Shown: piece after piece, positions 36,461 through 44,925 of the stretch
Position numbering within the stretch: position 1 is the first letter of the stretch
Layout: every line of letters starts with the position of its first letter
Source: Streptomyces brevispora
GTDB lineage: Bacteria; Actinomycetota; Actinomycetes; Streptomycetales; Streptomycetaceae
Direction: 5' to 3'
Length of the DNA: 64,000 nucleotides
NCBI RefSeq assembly: GCF_007829885.1
Contig: NZ_VIWW01000001.1
Span: 6,324,001 to 6,388,000 of the forward strand
Made by a program: the position numbers and the translations under genes
The notes under the pieces: model-generated
The model's database searches: none
The model's input: only the letters and a program-made list of their open reading frames with translations
Told to the model about the DNA's origin: nothing

Positions 36461-37647
36461 CCGGGGCCGGATACGCGGTCATCGTGCTCCTCGCCCTGCT
36501 GCTGTTCGGCGCGGGCCTGCTGCTGGGCCGGCGCACCGTCCGCCCCGTCCGTCCCAGCGACGTCGGCACCCCCGTGGAGCACGCCACCTTCGAGACCCTG
36601 CACACCGCCTCCCTGGCCGCGCCGCCGCTGCGCGCCGGGCTCACCGAGGACAGCGCCCGCAAGTCCGCCGGCCGGCTGCGCTCACTGCTCGGCACCGACG
36701 CCCTGTGCCTCACCGACCGCGAGCGAGTCCTGGTCTGGGACGGCGCGGGCGACCACCACGACCGGCACGTCATGGAGGAGGTGCGTGACCTGCTCGCCAG
36801 CGGCCGTGACACCGCCTTCCGCAGTGACTGCGACGATCTGGACTGCCCGCTGCGATGGGCCGTCGCCGTGCCGCTCACCGTCGACCACCGGGTCCTCGGA
36901 GCCCTGATCGCCTATGCCCCGCGGGAGTCCGCGGTCCTGGCGAGGGCCGCCGGCGAGGTCGCCCGCTGGGTCTGCGTACAACTGGAACTCACCGAGCTCG
37001 ACCGCTCGCGCACCCAGCTCATCGAGGCCGAGATCAGGGCCCTGCGCGCGCAGATCTCCCCGCACTTCATCTTCAACTCGCTGGCCGCCATCGCCTCGTT
37101 CGTCCGCACCGACCCCGAGCAGGCCCGTGAACTCCTGCTGGAATTCGCCGACTTCACCCGGTATTCGTTTCGCAGCCACGGCGACTTCACCACCCTCGCC
37201 GACGAGTTGCACTCCATCGACCAGTACCTGGCCCTGGTCCGGGCCCGCTTCGGCGAACGGCTCGCGGTCACCCTCCAGGTCGCCCCCGAGGTGCTGCCCG
37301 TCGCCCTGCCGTTCCTCTGCCTCCAGCCCCTCGTCGAGAACGCCGTCAAACACGGGCTCGAAGGAGCGGTCACCTCCAGCCGCATCACCATCAGCGCCCT
37401 GGACGCCGGCTCCGAGGCCGAGGTCGTCATCGAGGACGACGGCATCGGCATGGACCCGGAACGGCTGCGCCACATCCTGCGCGGCGAGGGCGGGAAGTCC
37501 ACCGGCGTCGGCCTGCTCAACGTGGACGAGCGGCTGCGCCAGGTGTACGGGGACGACTACGGGCTCGTCATCGAGACGGGCATCGGCGCCGGGATGCGGA
37601 TCACGGTACGGCTGCCGAAATACCGCGCCGGAGTGCACGGCACCTGA
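36457..37647 (+). CDS. LytS-type sensor histidine kinase
   Basis: The 396-residue kinase has one N-terminal membrane segment (AVIVLLALLLFGAGLLLG), a GAF-like domain (about 45-180) and a His_kinase/HATPase region. The phospho-accepting block is RALRAQISPHFIFNSLAAIA. The N box is LQPLVENAVKHGLEG, with DDGIGM and STGVGLLNVDERL as G boxes. AGGGAGG precedes the GTG, which overlaps the symporter stop. It should phosphorylate the LytTR regulator at 33803. The single membrane span means the signal is probably cytoplasmic or relayed by the symporter. Confidence 0.92.
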   Translation: MTGAGYAVIVLLALLLFGAGLLLGRRTVRPVRPSDVGTPVEHATFETLHTASLAAPPLRAGLTEDSARKSAGRLRSLLGTDALCLTDRERVLVWDGAGDHHDRHVMEEVRDLLASGRDTAFRSDCDDLDCPLRWAVAVPLTVDHRVLGALIAYAPRESAVLARAAGEVARWVCVQLELTELDRSRTQLIEAEIRALRAQISPHFIFNSLAAIASFVRTDPEQARELLLEFADFTRYSFRSHGDFTTLADELHSIDQYLALVRARFGERLAVTLQVAPEVLPVALPFLCLQPLVENAVKHGLEGAVTSSRITISALDAGSEAEVVIEDDGIGMDPERLRHILRGEGGKSTGVGLLNVDERLRQVYGDDYGLVIETGIGAGMRITVRLPKYRAGVHGT

Positions 37648-37711
37648 TGCGGCGACGGCCGGGCCCCGGCGAAACGGAGACGGGCGATGCCCTCGGCGGA
37701 GACGGACGCCC

Positions 37712-38227
37712 TCAGTACAGATGGATGGACAGGTGCCCCAGCGGCAGACCCAGCTGCCAGGCCGGCGTCCACACCTGGGCGGCGGCCCCCTGCGCCTCCG
37801 GGTCCTGCGGCCCGTCGGCCGGCTCCCAGGGCGGCGGGCCGATCGCGTCGAGGTCGGCCGCCAGCAGTTCGGTGTCCTCCAGCCACCGCCAGGCCGCGCG
37901 GGCCAGCGCGAGGTCCGGGCCGGGGGCGCCCGGCACCGCCTCCAGCGCGTCGAGACGTTCGCAGACCCAGCCGCGCCACGGGGTCCCGTACGCCGTCAGC
38001 AGCCGCAGTTCGTCCACCCGGGTGGCGGGGAGGGTCTCGGCCACCGCGCCGTCGGAGAGGAAGACGGTGAGGGCGAGCGCATCGCGCCCCGCCCGGTACT
38101 CCAGTGTCGCCGGCTCCATCAGCTCGCCGGTCCGCAGCAGTTCGTCGGCGATGTACTCCGCGTACATCCAGGCCATCGGGATCAGCAGCCCGCCGCCACT
38201 GGATCCGTCATGACGTTCCGGACGCAT
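37712..38227 (-). CDS. Conserved hypothetical protein
   Basis: The 171-residue soluble protein starts MRPERHDGSSGGGLLIPMAW, with GAGG eight bases upstream. It is rich in Trp, Leu and acidic residues (WLEDTELLAADLDAIGPPPW). No known domain is recognised. It looks like a lineage-specific Streptomyces protein. It is convergent with the kinase gene and divergent from the anti-sigma gene. Confidence 0.65.
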   Translation of the reverse strand: MRPERHDGSSGGGLLIPMAWMYAEYIADELLRTGELMEPATLEYRAGRDALALTVFLSDGAVAETLPATRVDELRLLTAYGTPWRGWVCERLDALEAVPGAPGPDLALARAAWRWLEDTELLAADLDAIGPPPWEPADGPQDPEAQGAAAQVWTPAWQLGLPLGHLSIHLY

Positions 38228-38350
38228 CCGTCTCGCCTCATTCCGTTCTCGGTACGGCCCTACACGCAGCATTGAACCGGGGGAGCGTGCCCCGCGTGGC
38301 CAGAAGGACAGGATCCGTCGGACCCGGTCCGTCACAGACATGAGGTTGCG

Positions 38351-38548
38351 ATGACCGCCGACCCCGAGGAGGGACCGCACATGAGGCAACTGCTCGGCGC
38401 CTACGTGCTGGACGCGCTCCCGGCCCCGGAGGCGCTGACGGTCTCCCGCCATCTGCAGACCTGCGACCGCTGCGCCGCCGACTACGTGGCGGTGGCGGAG
38501 GCCGCGGCGCTGCTGCCGCTGCTCAGCGAGGAGGACCTGCTGGAGTAG
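38351..38548 (+). CDS. Small zinc anti-sigma factor (zf-HC2/ZAS)
   Basis: The 65-residue protein carries the ZAS motif HLQTCDRCAADY (HxxxCxxC) after GAYVLDALPAPEA, the classic sigma-binding N-terminal domain. It ends right after this domain, so it has no membrane or sensor part. A start at ATG 38381 with GAGGAGG is equally possible. Its last 67 bases overlap the 3' end of the ECF sigma gene on the opposite strand. Confidence 0.8.
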   Translation: MTADPEEGPHMRQLLGAYVLDALPAPEALTVSRHLQTCDRCAADYVAVAEAAALLPLLSEEDLLE

Positions 38549-39051
38549 CCGGGCAGGTTGCGCGAGAGCAGGCGCAACGCGTAGTACGAACGGGACTTGA
38601 CGGTGCCGGCCGGGATCCCGAGCACCTGAGCCGTCTCGCCCACACTCAGCCCGCGGAAATAGATCTGCACCAGCACCGCCCGGTGCTCCGGGCTGAGGGT
38701 GCGCACCGCCTCGCGCACATCGAGCGCGGCGACGGCGGACTCCGCGGTGTCCTCCCCGCAGGGGGTGCTCTCCAGCACGGCGTCACCCACCTCGGCCGGC
38801 CGGGCCAGCCGTGATCTGCGGGCGTCGATCGCCAGCCGGCGTCCCACGGTGAACAGCCACGGCCGCATCGACTCGTACGCGCCGTCGAAGGCCTCCGGGT
38901 GCTGCCAGGCCCGCACCAGTGTCTCCTGGAGCAGGTCCTCGGCCCGCTGCCGGTCGCCGAAGGTCAGACCGAGCAGGAAGTGGAACAGGGCCGGACCGTG
39001 GTCACGCTGCAGATCCGCGAGGGCCCGCTCATCGGTCGTCGTCGTGGTCAT
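38482..39051 (-). CDS. ECF RNA polymerase sigma factor
   Basis: The 189-residue factor has region 2 (RQRAEDLLQETLVRAWQHPE, MRPWLFTVGRRLAIDARR) and region 4 (LSPEHRAVLVQIYFRGLSVG, ETAQVLGIPAGTVKSRSYYA). The start MTTTTTDERAL is preceded by AAAGGG. The last 20 or so residues are a Ser/Ala-rich run that reads antisense to the anti-sigma gene, so the normal sigma fold ends before it. The facing ZAS gene is the likely partner. Confidence 0.9.
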   Translation of the reverse strand: MTTTTTDERALADLQRDHGPALFHFLLGLTFGDRQRAEDLLQETLVRAWQHPEAFDGAYESMRPWLFTVGRRLAIDARRSRLARPAEVGDAVLESTPCGEDTAESAVAALDVREAVRTLSPEHRAVLVQIYFRGLSVGETAQVLGIPAGTVKSRSYYALRLLSRNLPGYSSRSSSLSSGSSAAASATAT

Positions 39052-39241
39052 GGTGAACGCCCTTTCCCCGCGGAGGTCCCTGCCGCCTCGCTGCTGACTG
39101 GCGTATACGAACGCATTCAGGCCGTGGGGAACAGGACAAACGCCGCCCCTTGCGACGAGCGGTCGCACGGGGCGGCGAATGGTGCGGTGAACGGTCGGGC
39201 GGCGTCGGCGCGGGGTGCGCGGGACGGGGAGAGCGCAGGGT

Positions 39242-39703
39242 TTACGGGACGACGGTCACGGGCCAGCGCCCCGCTTTGACGAGACGGACGGCCACCGAGC
39301 CGATGAACCGGTGCCCCGCCGACTCCGACGCTCCCACCACCACGGCGTCCGCCTTGAGGTCGTTCGCCGCCGTCACCAGCCCGCTGTACGGATCACCGCG
39401 GAAGGTGTGGAACTCCCAGCGCACATCCCATATGTCCTTCATCTTCTCGGCCGTCTCCCGGATCTCGGTCACCAGCCCCTGCGCGACCTCTCCGGTCGCA
39501 TCGGCGACCGGCGCGCCGAGCGAGGCACCCGCGGGCATCACGGGCTGTACATAGACGAGGGCGAGCATGGCCCTCTGCCGACGGGCGAGCCCGGCGGCAT
39601 ATGCCGCGGCGCGCATGGAGGATCCGGAACCGTCGAGGCCCGCGACGATCACTTTGGGGCCGTCTGTGCCACGTTCGAACTGGTGAGGCTGCTGGTCTTT
39701 CAC
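39242..39703 (-). CDS. Universal stress protein (UspA family)
   Basis: The protein has one Usp domain of about 153 residues. The ATP-binding signature GASESAGHRFIGSVA (Gx2Gx9GS) is near the C-terminus, and VIVAGLDGSGSSMRAAAYAA begins the fold. The GTG at 39703 starts VKDQQPHQFERG. Another GTG at 39730 would add nine residues and has no better ribosome-binding site. It lies alone next to the sigma gene. Confidence 0.88.
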   Translation of the reverse strand: MKDQQPHQFERGTDGPKVIVAGLDGSGSSMRAAAYAAGLARRQRAMLALVYVQPVMPAGASLGAPVADATGEVAQGLVTEIRETAEKMKDIWDVRWEFHTFRGDPYSGLVTAANDLKADAVVVGASESAGHRFIGSVAVRLVKAGRWPVTVVP

Positions 39704-39891
39704 GGCAGTGAGGTTATCCGCTCCCGTCACAGCCGCCCGTCCGGGGACCCGGCCGCCCGGCGCGTAGACGCCGGCTGCCGTGGACGGGCTCCCTCCATTG
39801 GGTGCAATACCCCGCGCAACCGGTGTCGTTGAGGAGCGTGAGAGTACGAACGTGCGAGCAGTTGGTCATGAAAAATTATCAGAGGCTGCCG

Positions 39892-40710
39892 ATGCGCAGG
39901 ACGCTGCTGAGGCTGGCCGCCGGGATGTCCGCGGCCACCGTCGTGCGCCTGGTCGCCGCGGACACCGCGGGCACCCCCTTCTGGCGCCCCGCGGAGCCGT
40001 CTACCGTCGCGGCCGGGCCGCAGGCGGCCTTTCGGACCAAGCCGCTGTCCTATCGTCTTAGACCCATGACAGCGAACACTCCGCCTCGCTACCGCCCCGC
40101 GGCGCCCCCGGTCCGTACCCGGCCGTTCGAGCAGCTGCCCGACATCGGCCGTGCGATGGTGCTGACCTTCGACGACGGCCCGGACCCGCTCTACACCCCG
40201 CACATCCTGGACACGCTGCGCAAGCACGACGTACGGGCGATGTTCTTCCTCTGCGGGGAAATGGCCAACGACAACCAGAACCTGGTGCGCAGGATCTCCG
40301 ATGACGGACACACGGTGGGCAACCACTCGTGGACGCACCCGCTGGTCACCAAGCTCTCCCGGGCGGGCATCACCGACGAACTGGGCCGTACCAGCGACGT
40401 GATCGAGAAGATCACCGGTGATCCGCCGCTCTGGTACCGGGCGCCCTACGGGGCCTGGAACCGCAATTCCTTCGAGATCGGCGCGGCGATGGGTATGGAA
40501 CCGATGGCCTGGACCGTGGATACGCTGGACTGGACGGTTCCCGGCACCGACAGCATCGTCCGCCGGGTCAGGGAGGGGGCGGCCCCCGGCGTCGTGGTGC
40601 TCTCGCACGACGCGGGGGGCAACCGTTCGCAGAGCGTGGCCGCGCTGGGCCGCTATCTGCCGGAACTGCTGGACGACGGCTACCGGCTCACGGTGCCGCA
40701 GCGCAGTTGA
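39892..40710 (+). CDS. Secreted polysaccharide deacetylase (CE4)
   Basis: The protein has a NodB-homology domain with MVLTFDDGPDP (catalytic Asp and metal Asp), NHSWTHPLV (HxxxH metal site), WYRAPYGAWN and VVLSHDAGG. These enzymes remove acetyl groups from peptidoglycan, chitin or other polymers outside the cell. The ATG at 39892 has AGAGG six bases upstream and is followed by a basic, hydrophobic export signal (MRRTLLRLAAGMSAATVVRL). A start at 39868 is possible. Confidence 0.88.
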   Translation: MRRTLLRLAAGMSAATVVRLVAADTAGTPFWRPAEPSTVAAGPQAAFRTKPLSYRLRPMTANTPPRYRPAAPPVRTRPFEQLPDIGRAMVLTFDDGPDPLYTPHILDTLRKHDVRAMFFLCGEMANDNQNLVRRISDDGHTVGNHSWTHPLVTKLSRAGITDELGRTSDVIEKITGDPPLWYRAPYGAWNRNSFEIGAAMGMEPMAWTVDTLDWTVPGTDSIVRRVREGAAPGVVVLSHDAGGNRSQSVAALGRYLPELLDDGYRLTVPQRS

Positions 40711-40759
40711 CGCGTGCGGCGGCCGCTGCCTGGGACGGGCCCGCCCCCGGCAGCAGCTG

Positions 40760-41104
40760 TCAGAGGGTCCCGACCGGCAGGGCGAAGACCACGACGTCGC
40801 CGTCGTGGCCGCCGGTCTTCGTGAATTCGCCCCCACGGGTGACGACCCGCGGTTCCGCCCTGCCGGTGTCGCCGTACACCCGGGCGCCGGGGGCGTACGC
40901 CGACGGCTTCACCGCCGGTCCGGCCACCGGGGCGGGGGCGGTGTCCATCCGGTGACCGGCCGAAGTGGCGGCGGCCGACCGCGGTGGTCCGGGCGAGTGG
41001 TCGTCGCCGCTGCGCAACAGTGCGAGACCGGTGAGCAGCACGAGGGCGAGTGCGCCCCACGGCGAGTATCTGATCCGTTCGGGGCGCCAGTTGTCCCGGC
41101 CCAT
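40760..41104 (-). pseudogene. Class F sortase with catalytic core deleted
   Basis: The N-terminus (MGRDNWRPERIRYSPWGALA and a membrane anchor) and C-terminus (RVYGDTGRAEPRV, then DGDVVVFALP) match the two ends of Streptomyces class F sortases. The middle of about 100 residues that carries the catalytic His is gone in frame, and the C-terminal TCGG motif reads TRGG, so the catalytic Cys is replaced by Arg. It has a good AAGGGAG ribosome-binding site. The remaining 114-residue product cannot be an active sortase. Confidence 0.78.
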
Positions 41105-41481
41105 GGTTCTCCCTTCGTCGCGACGAGGAGAACGCTAGGCGCGGGGCGGCCGGGCGGCGATCAGGGAAGTGCGAACGGGTGGTGGCCGCGCGCGGCGGCC
41201 GTATGGCGGCACGGCACCCGGACAGCGGATCTGACGCCTCGTGACCTGCGGATCCATCAGTTCCACGGGTACGCACACGGGTGCGGTCGGGTCATCGGGG
41301 TGGAGCAGCGCCAAAATTCGTTGGTTCAAGGCTCCGGTGACGGTCAGTCCGCCCCCGGAGGACGAGTCATGGTGTGGATCCGGCCTCGCAGACGCAGACG
41401 CATCCGCCCGCCCGGCAACCACGTCGCCCCGGGGCTTGTGGCAGGTCCCGGGGCGACTTCCGCTTCCGACTGCGGTGCCGG
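41105..41481 (-). other. Gene-free region between the sortase relic and the surface protein
   Basis: Several short frames exist on both strands but none resembles a protein. The only clear structure is the hairpin at 41423-41457. The leader of the sortase relic lies at the left end. Confidence 0.55.
41423..41457 (-). terminator. Hairpin after the surface protein gene
   Basis: GTCGCCCCGGG and its exact complement form an 11-bp stem with a 13-base loop, 24 bases beyond the stop on the minus strand. Confidence 0.75.
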
Positions 41482-42036
41482 TCAGTGCGAACGGCCCTCC
41501 TTGCGCCGTCGCGCCACGAAGACGGTGCTGGTCGCGGCCGCCACTGCCAGCGCCGTGCCGCCCACGATCATCGAGGTGTTCGGGCTGTCGATGCTGCCGC
41601 CGAGACCACCTTGCGCGCCGGCAGGGGAGGCCGTCGAACCCGTCGCGCTCGTGGAGTCGGCGGTCGGTGTGCTCGTGGCCGCTCGGATCGTGAGGTTCAC
41701 CTTGGCCGTGGAGCTCGGCGAGGTGTTGCAGGTGAACGTCGTCTCGTAGGCGGCGGCCGGTTCGGCGTCCCAGTCGACCGTCGCTCTGGCGGTGCCGCCC
41801 CTGGGGATGGTGACGGTGTCGAACATGCCGGAGGACGCCGTGCCCGTCGTCGGGCAGCCCTTGGCAGACAGGGTCACCTGGCCGCCCGGCGCGATCACCG
41901 ACGGCGTGACGGTGTATCCGCTCCCGCTGCCGGAAGGCCCTCCCGGTGGGGCGGCATACGAGGTCACGGCCGGGGCGGTCACGGCGAGTACCGCGGCGCC
42001 GAGCAGAGCGACGGGGGCGACACGCATTGCGCGCAT
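41482..42036 (-). CDS. Secreted C-terminally anchored protein, former sortase partner
   Basis: The 184-residue protein has a signal peptide (MRAMRVAPVALLGAAVLAVT...ATSYAA), a beta-sandwich-like middle (YTVTPSVIAPGGQVTLSAKG, with a Cys pair) and a Ser/Thr/Ala linker. The C-terminus has a hydrophobic span followed by ARRRKEGRSH. No LPxTG-like motif is seen before the span. Streptomyces often encodes such a protein next to a class F sortase, as here. It probably stays in the membrane through its tail. GGAG lies at a good distance from the ATG. Confidence 0.75.
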   Translation of the reverse strand: MRAMRVAPVALLGAAVLAVTAPAVTSYAAPPGGPSGSGSGYTVTPSVIAPGGQVTLSAKGCPTTGTASSGMFDTVTIPRGGTARATVDWDAEPAAAYETTFTCNTSPSSTAKVNLTIRAATSTPTADSTSATGSTASPAGAQGGLGGSIDSPNTSMIVGGTALAVAAATSTVFVARRRKEGRSH

Positions 42037-42221
42037 GGTGAGTTCTCCGGGTCCCCGAGGAGCAGCTGCGGAACGAATTTCCACAGAACGTCAGAAATAC
42101 ACCTCGAAGCGGCCAACGCTAGAAGTGGCTTATTTCGCCCGCGATCGGGATCCGTCCAATGGGGCGTCACTGTCCCCCGAGCGGCGCACCTTCCGGGGCG
42201 GACGGGGAATCAGGGCACGTG

Positions 42222-42989
42222 CTACCCGCCCGACGCGCCGGGGAACAGGTCGAGGAACGGTCCGGCGGTGGCCGAGAGACCCCGGCCGAAGGGCGAGTCG
42301 AAGTCCCAGATCAGAAAGAGAAGGAAGGCGATCAGGACACTGAAGAGGCCGGCCAGCAGGAGTTCGCGGAAGGTGCGGCGGATCTGCAGGGTGAAGATCA
42401 GCCCCACGGTCACCAGCGCCCCGATGATCAGACCGAACCAGACGACGCCCGGCATGGTGGCTCCGGCGCTCTGACCGCGCGCACTGCGGGCGTCGTCCGC
42501 CGCGGCGACCTGGTCGACCAGTGGCTGATATGCCTGTCCTTCGTGGTCCGTCTTCGGCTTGTAGTCCGTGACATCGGCGCGTACCCGGCCCAGGAGGTCC
42601 GCGCCGCGGTCGCCGAGTGTGCCGTGGGAGATCATGGTGCGCCACTCGTCATGTACGACATAGCTGACGTAGGCGTCGACATCGGCCCGGATGCGGGTGC
42701 GCACCTCCTCCGGGTAGACGGACGAGCGCGCGTCGACCTCGTGGAGCGCCTGGGCCTCCTGGCGTACGTACTCCTGGGCGGCGCTTCGGCCCTCCCATAC
42801 ACCCGCGATGGCGAGACCGAGCACGATCGCGTAGACCACGCCGATCATCATCGTCATGTACTCGATGACGTCAGGGGTTTCGGACGGGTCGTCGTCCTCG
42901 GGGAGCCTGCGGTTGTTGAGTACGGCGATGGTCAGCACCACGGCGCTGGCCGCGACCATGGCGAAGGTGAGGACAAGCCATTCCGACAT
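42222..42989 (-). CDS. DUF4239 membrane protein
   Basis: The 255-residue protein has two N-terminal membrane segments, a soluble helical middle (AQEYVRQEAQALHEVDARSS, then VYPEEVRTRIRADVDAYV) and two C-terminal membrane segments. This is the layout of DUF4239, a bestrophin-like family of unknown role. The start lies 15 bases after the stop of the polyproline gene on the same strand, so the two probably form an operon. Confidence 0.82.
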   Translation of the reverse strand: MSEWLVLTFAMVAASAVVLTIAVLNNRRLPEDDDPSETPDVIEYMTMMIGVVYAIVLGLAIAGVWEGRSAAQEYVRQEAQALHEVDARSSVYPEEVRTRIRADVDAYVSYVVHDEWRTMISHGTLGDRGADLLGRVRADVTDYKPKTDHEGQAYQPLVDQVAAADDARSARGQSAGATMPGVVWFGLIIGALVTVGLIFTLQIRRTFRELLLAGLFSVLIAFLLFLIWDFDSPFGRGLSATAGPFLDLFPGASGG

Positions 42990-43004
42990 GAGGGTCTCCG
43001 GAGG

Positions 43005-43580
43005 TCATCGGGAACGGGGCCGCAGTACGGCGACGGCGAATACCGCGGGGGCAGTGATCATCAAGGTGAGCGTGACCAGGGAGGTATGACGCTCCGGGGC
43101 CTTCCGCACCGCTCTGCGGTAGGCGGGAAGGGCCACCGGCCGGGGCGTGGGGCGCGCGGACGGAGAAGGCGACGGCGAGGGAGACGGCGAGGGAGGCGGC
43201 GAGGGCGAGGGGGGCGGAGGCGGCGGCGGGGGAGGGGGCGGTGGTGCGGGCTCGGGCATGGGCGGTGCGGGCGGCGCGGGCGGCGCGGGCGGTGCGAGCC
43301 GCGGTGGCGGAGGAGGCGGTGGAGGTGGTGGTGGGGGTGTAGGCGGGGGAGGGGGCGGCGGCGTGGGTGATGGGGTGGGCGATGGAGAGGGCTGTGGCGT
43401 CGGCCCCGCGTGACAGCTGCCGTCACCGCTGCTGGCGACCGCCAAGATGCCCCCGTCGTCGCCGATGGAGGCGTACGCACAGCTGTCGGCCACTGCGGGC
43501 GCCGGAGCGGTCAGCAGCCAGATGAGTGCGACGGCCGCGGAGAGCCGGCCGATGAGTGATCCGTACACGACGGGGAGCAT
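43005..43580 (-). CDS. Polyproline secreted/membrane protein
   Basis: The 191-residue protein starts MLPVVYGSLIGRLSAAVALI and has a signal-like segment ending APAVADSCAY. A small domain with two Cys follows, then about 80 residues of Pro runs interrupted by Thr, Ala and Ser-Pro pairs. A C-terminal hydrophobic segment ends in LRPRSR. It looks like a rod-like wall-spanning spacer with a membrane anchor. The start is uncertain because no clear ribosome-binding site is seen. Function is unknown. Confidence 0.7.
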   Translation of the reverse strand: MLPVVYGSLIGRLSAAVALIWLLTAPAPAVADSCAYASIGDDGGILAVASSGDGSCHAGPTPQPSPSPTPSPTPPPPPPPTPPPPPPPPPPPPRLAPPAPPAPPAPPMPEPAPPPPPPPPPPPPSPSPPPSPSPSPSPSPSARPTPRPVALPAYRRAVRKAPERHTSLVTLTLMITAPAVFAVAVLRPRSR

Positions 43581-43772
43581 GTTCCGGCCCGCACGGCGGC
43601 ACGCCGGACATCCGCCGGATTCCCCTGATGGTGGGGACTCGAAGCACTGGGTGTTTGCGGCTGGGGAAAATTCTGCGGACGTATTGAACAAAGAGGACCC
43701 CGGCGGACCGGCCCATGGGCATGAACGACACGATCCCGCATGGCAACTGGCTCACGTGCCAGTGGAGTTGGC

Positions 43773-44740
43773 ATGGGCGCCCGGCGGAACGTCTCGCTCC
43801 CGGCGGTCGCGGCCCTGTTGGTGCTGATGACGACGGCGTGCGGTCCGGACAAGGGCTCCGAGCCGCCGGGTGGCCGGAACGTGGCAGCGCGAGTCCCGAC
43901 GGACAAGTGGGGGACGGCCGTGGACCGGAGAGCGGATACCGCTCCGGCGCCGTGCCCGAGCCGGTCGGGCGAAGCGCGCAGGCCGGCTCGCGGTGTGGGA
44001 CAGCGCGAAGTTCGGCAAGGTGCTGACGGGCAGTGGGGGATTCGGAGGATTCACTCCTCACCGATTCGGCCAGGACGCCGCGGGCCCGCCGAAGTCGAAT
44101 TGCGAAGGCGACTGTGCGAAAGTCCGGCCACGGGTCCACGTCGGCAATGTCACGGCCGCGGTGGGCACCGGCCCCGCACTCGTCGGAAGGATCACCCGGA
44201 CCGACGGCAGCCGACAACTCGCGCTTGGCTGACCGCCGATGTGCCGCGCGAGCCCGGCGAGGGACAGGGGCACGGCGTGGGCGGAACCTGATGCGCGGCG
44301 ACGCCGGACGGCAAGAAGGCGGTGGTGAACGCTGACGGCCCGTCCGGCGCGGAACCCGCAGGTCCTGCCGGGTTTTCGGTGCACAACGATCCGGAACTCG
44401 GCGATTTCGTCGTGGACAAATACGGCATGACTGTCCACCGGTTCACGAAGGATGTCGCGCGGGCGATGAAGTTGGCCTGTCTCGGGGCCTGTCTCTCGAA
44501 GTGGCCGGTTGGCGCGCCCCACTCGACAGGAATGACGACAAGGCGGCACCCAGGGCTTTGTCGTTCTCGGCCGGCCAAACGGTCTCAAGCGGCAGGCCGT
44601 CGGTTGCCGGATCCTCTGCACCTGCTCCGACGGCATCGAACCCGGTGACACCAACGGCCGGGCTGTCGGGGGCACATGGTACGCGGTGCCCTCCAACGCG
44701 AAGGTCGCCGCTGCATCAAAGCGGTTCCCTCGTGAACCTT
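43773..44740 (+). pseudogene. PF03640 repeat lipoprotein, multiply broken
   Basis: A lipoprotein start (MGARRNVSLPAVAALLVLM, then TTAC) with GGAG upstream leads into shifted frames. The frames read FGQDAAGPPKSNCEGDCAKV, then LVGRITRTDGSRQLALG, GQGHGVGGT, stop, CAATPDGKKAVV, a second copy with YGMTVHRFTKDVARAMKLAC and GDTNGRAVGGTWYAVPSN. These are the secreted repeats of COG4315/PF03640. The in-frame TGA stands exactly where the family has Trp (GGTW). At least three further frame changes are needed, so it is not functional. Confidence 0.82.
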
Positions 44741-44925
44741 CTCGCGCCGACCCGTCGTCAAATGTGACACGCAGCGACGGGACGGTTGCAGTTGCCACGT
44801 TTGTGACCAATAACGGACCGCTAATTTCCGTTTCCGCTCGCTCTCCTGGCAGTCGATCAGTAGCCTCTGGTCAACACAGACCGTGAACATGGCCGGACCG
44901 CCGTGGCGACTTGTTGGAGAGATCG

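Noticed and set aside
43147..43413. A plus-strand glycine-rich frame resembling a PE_PGRS-like or spidroin-like protein.
   Set aside because: It is the antisense of the polyproline region; the minus strand has signal peptide and anchor.
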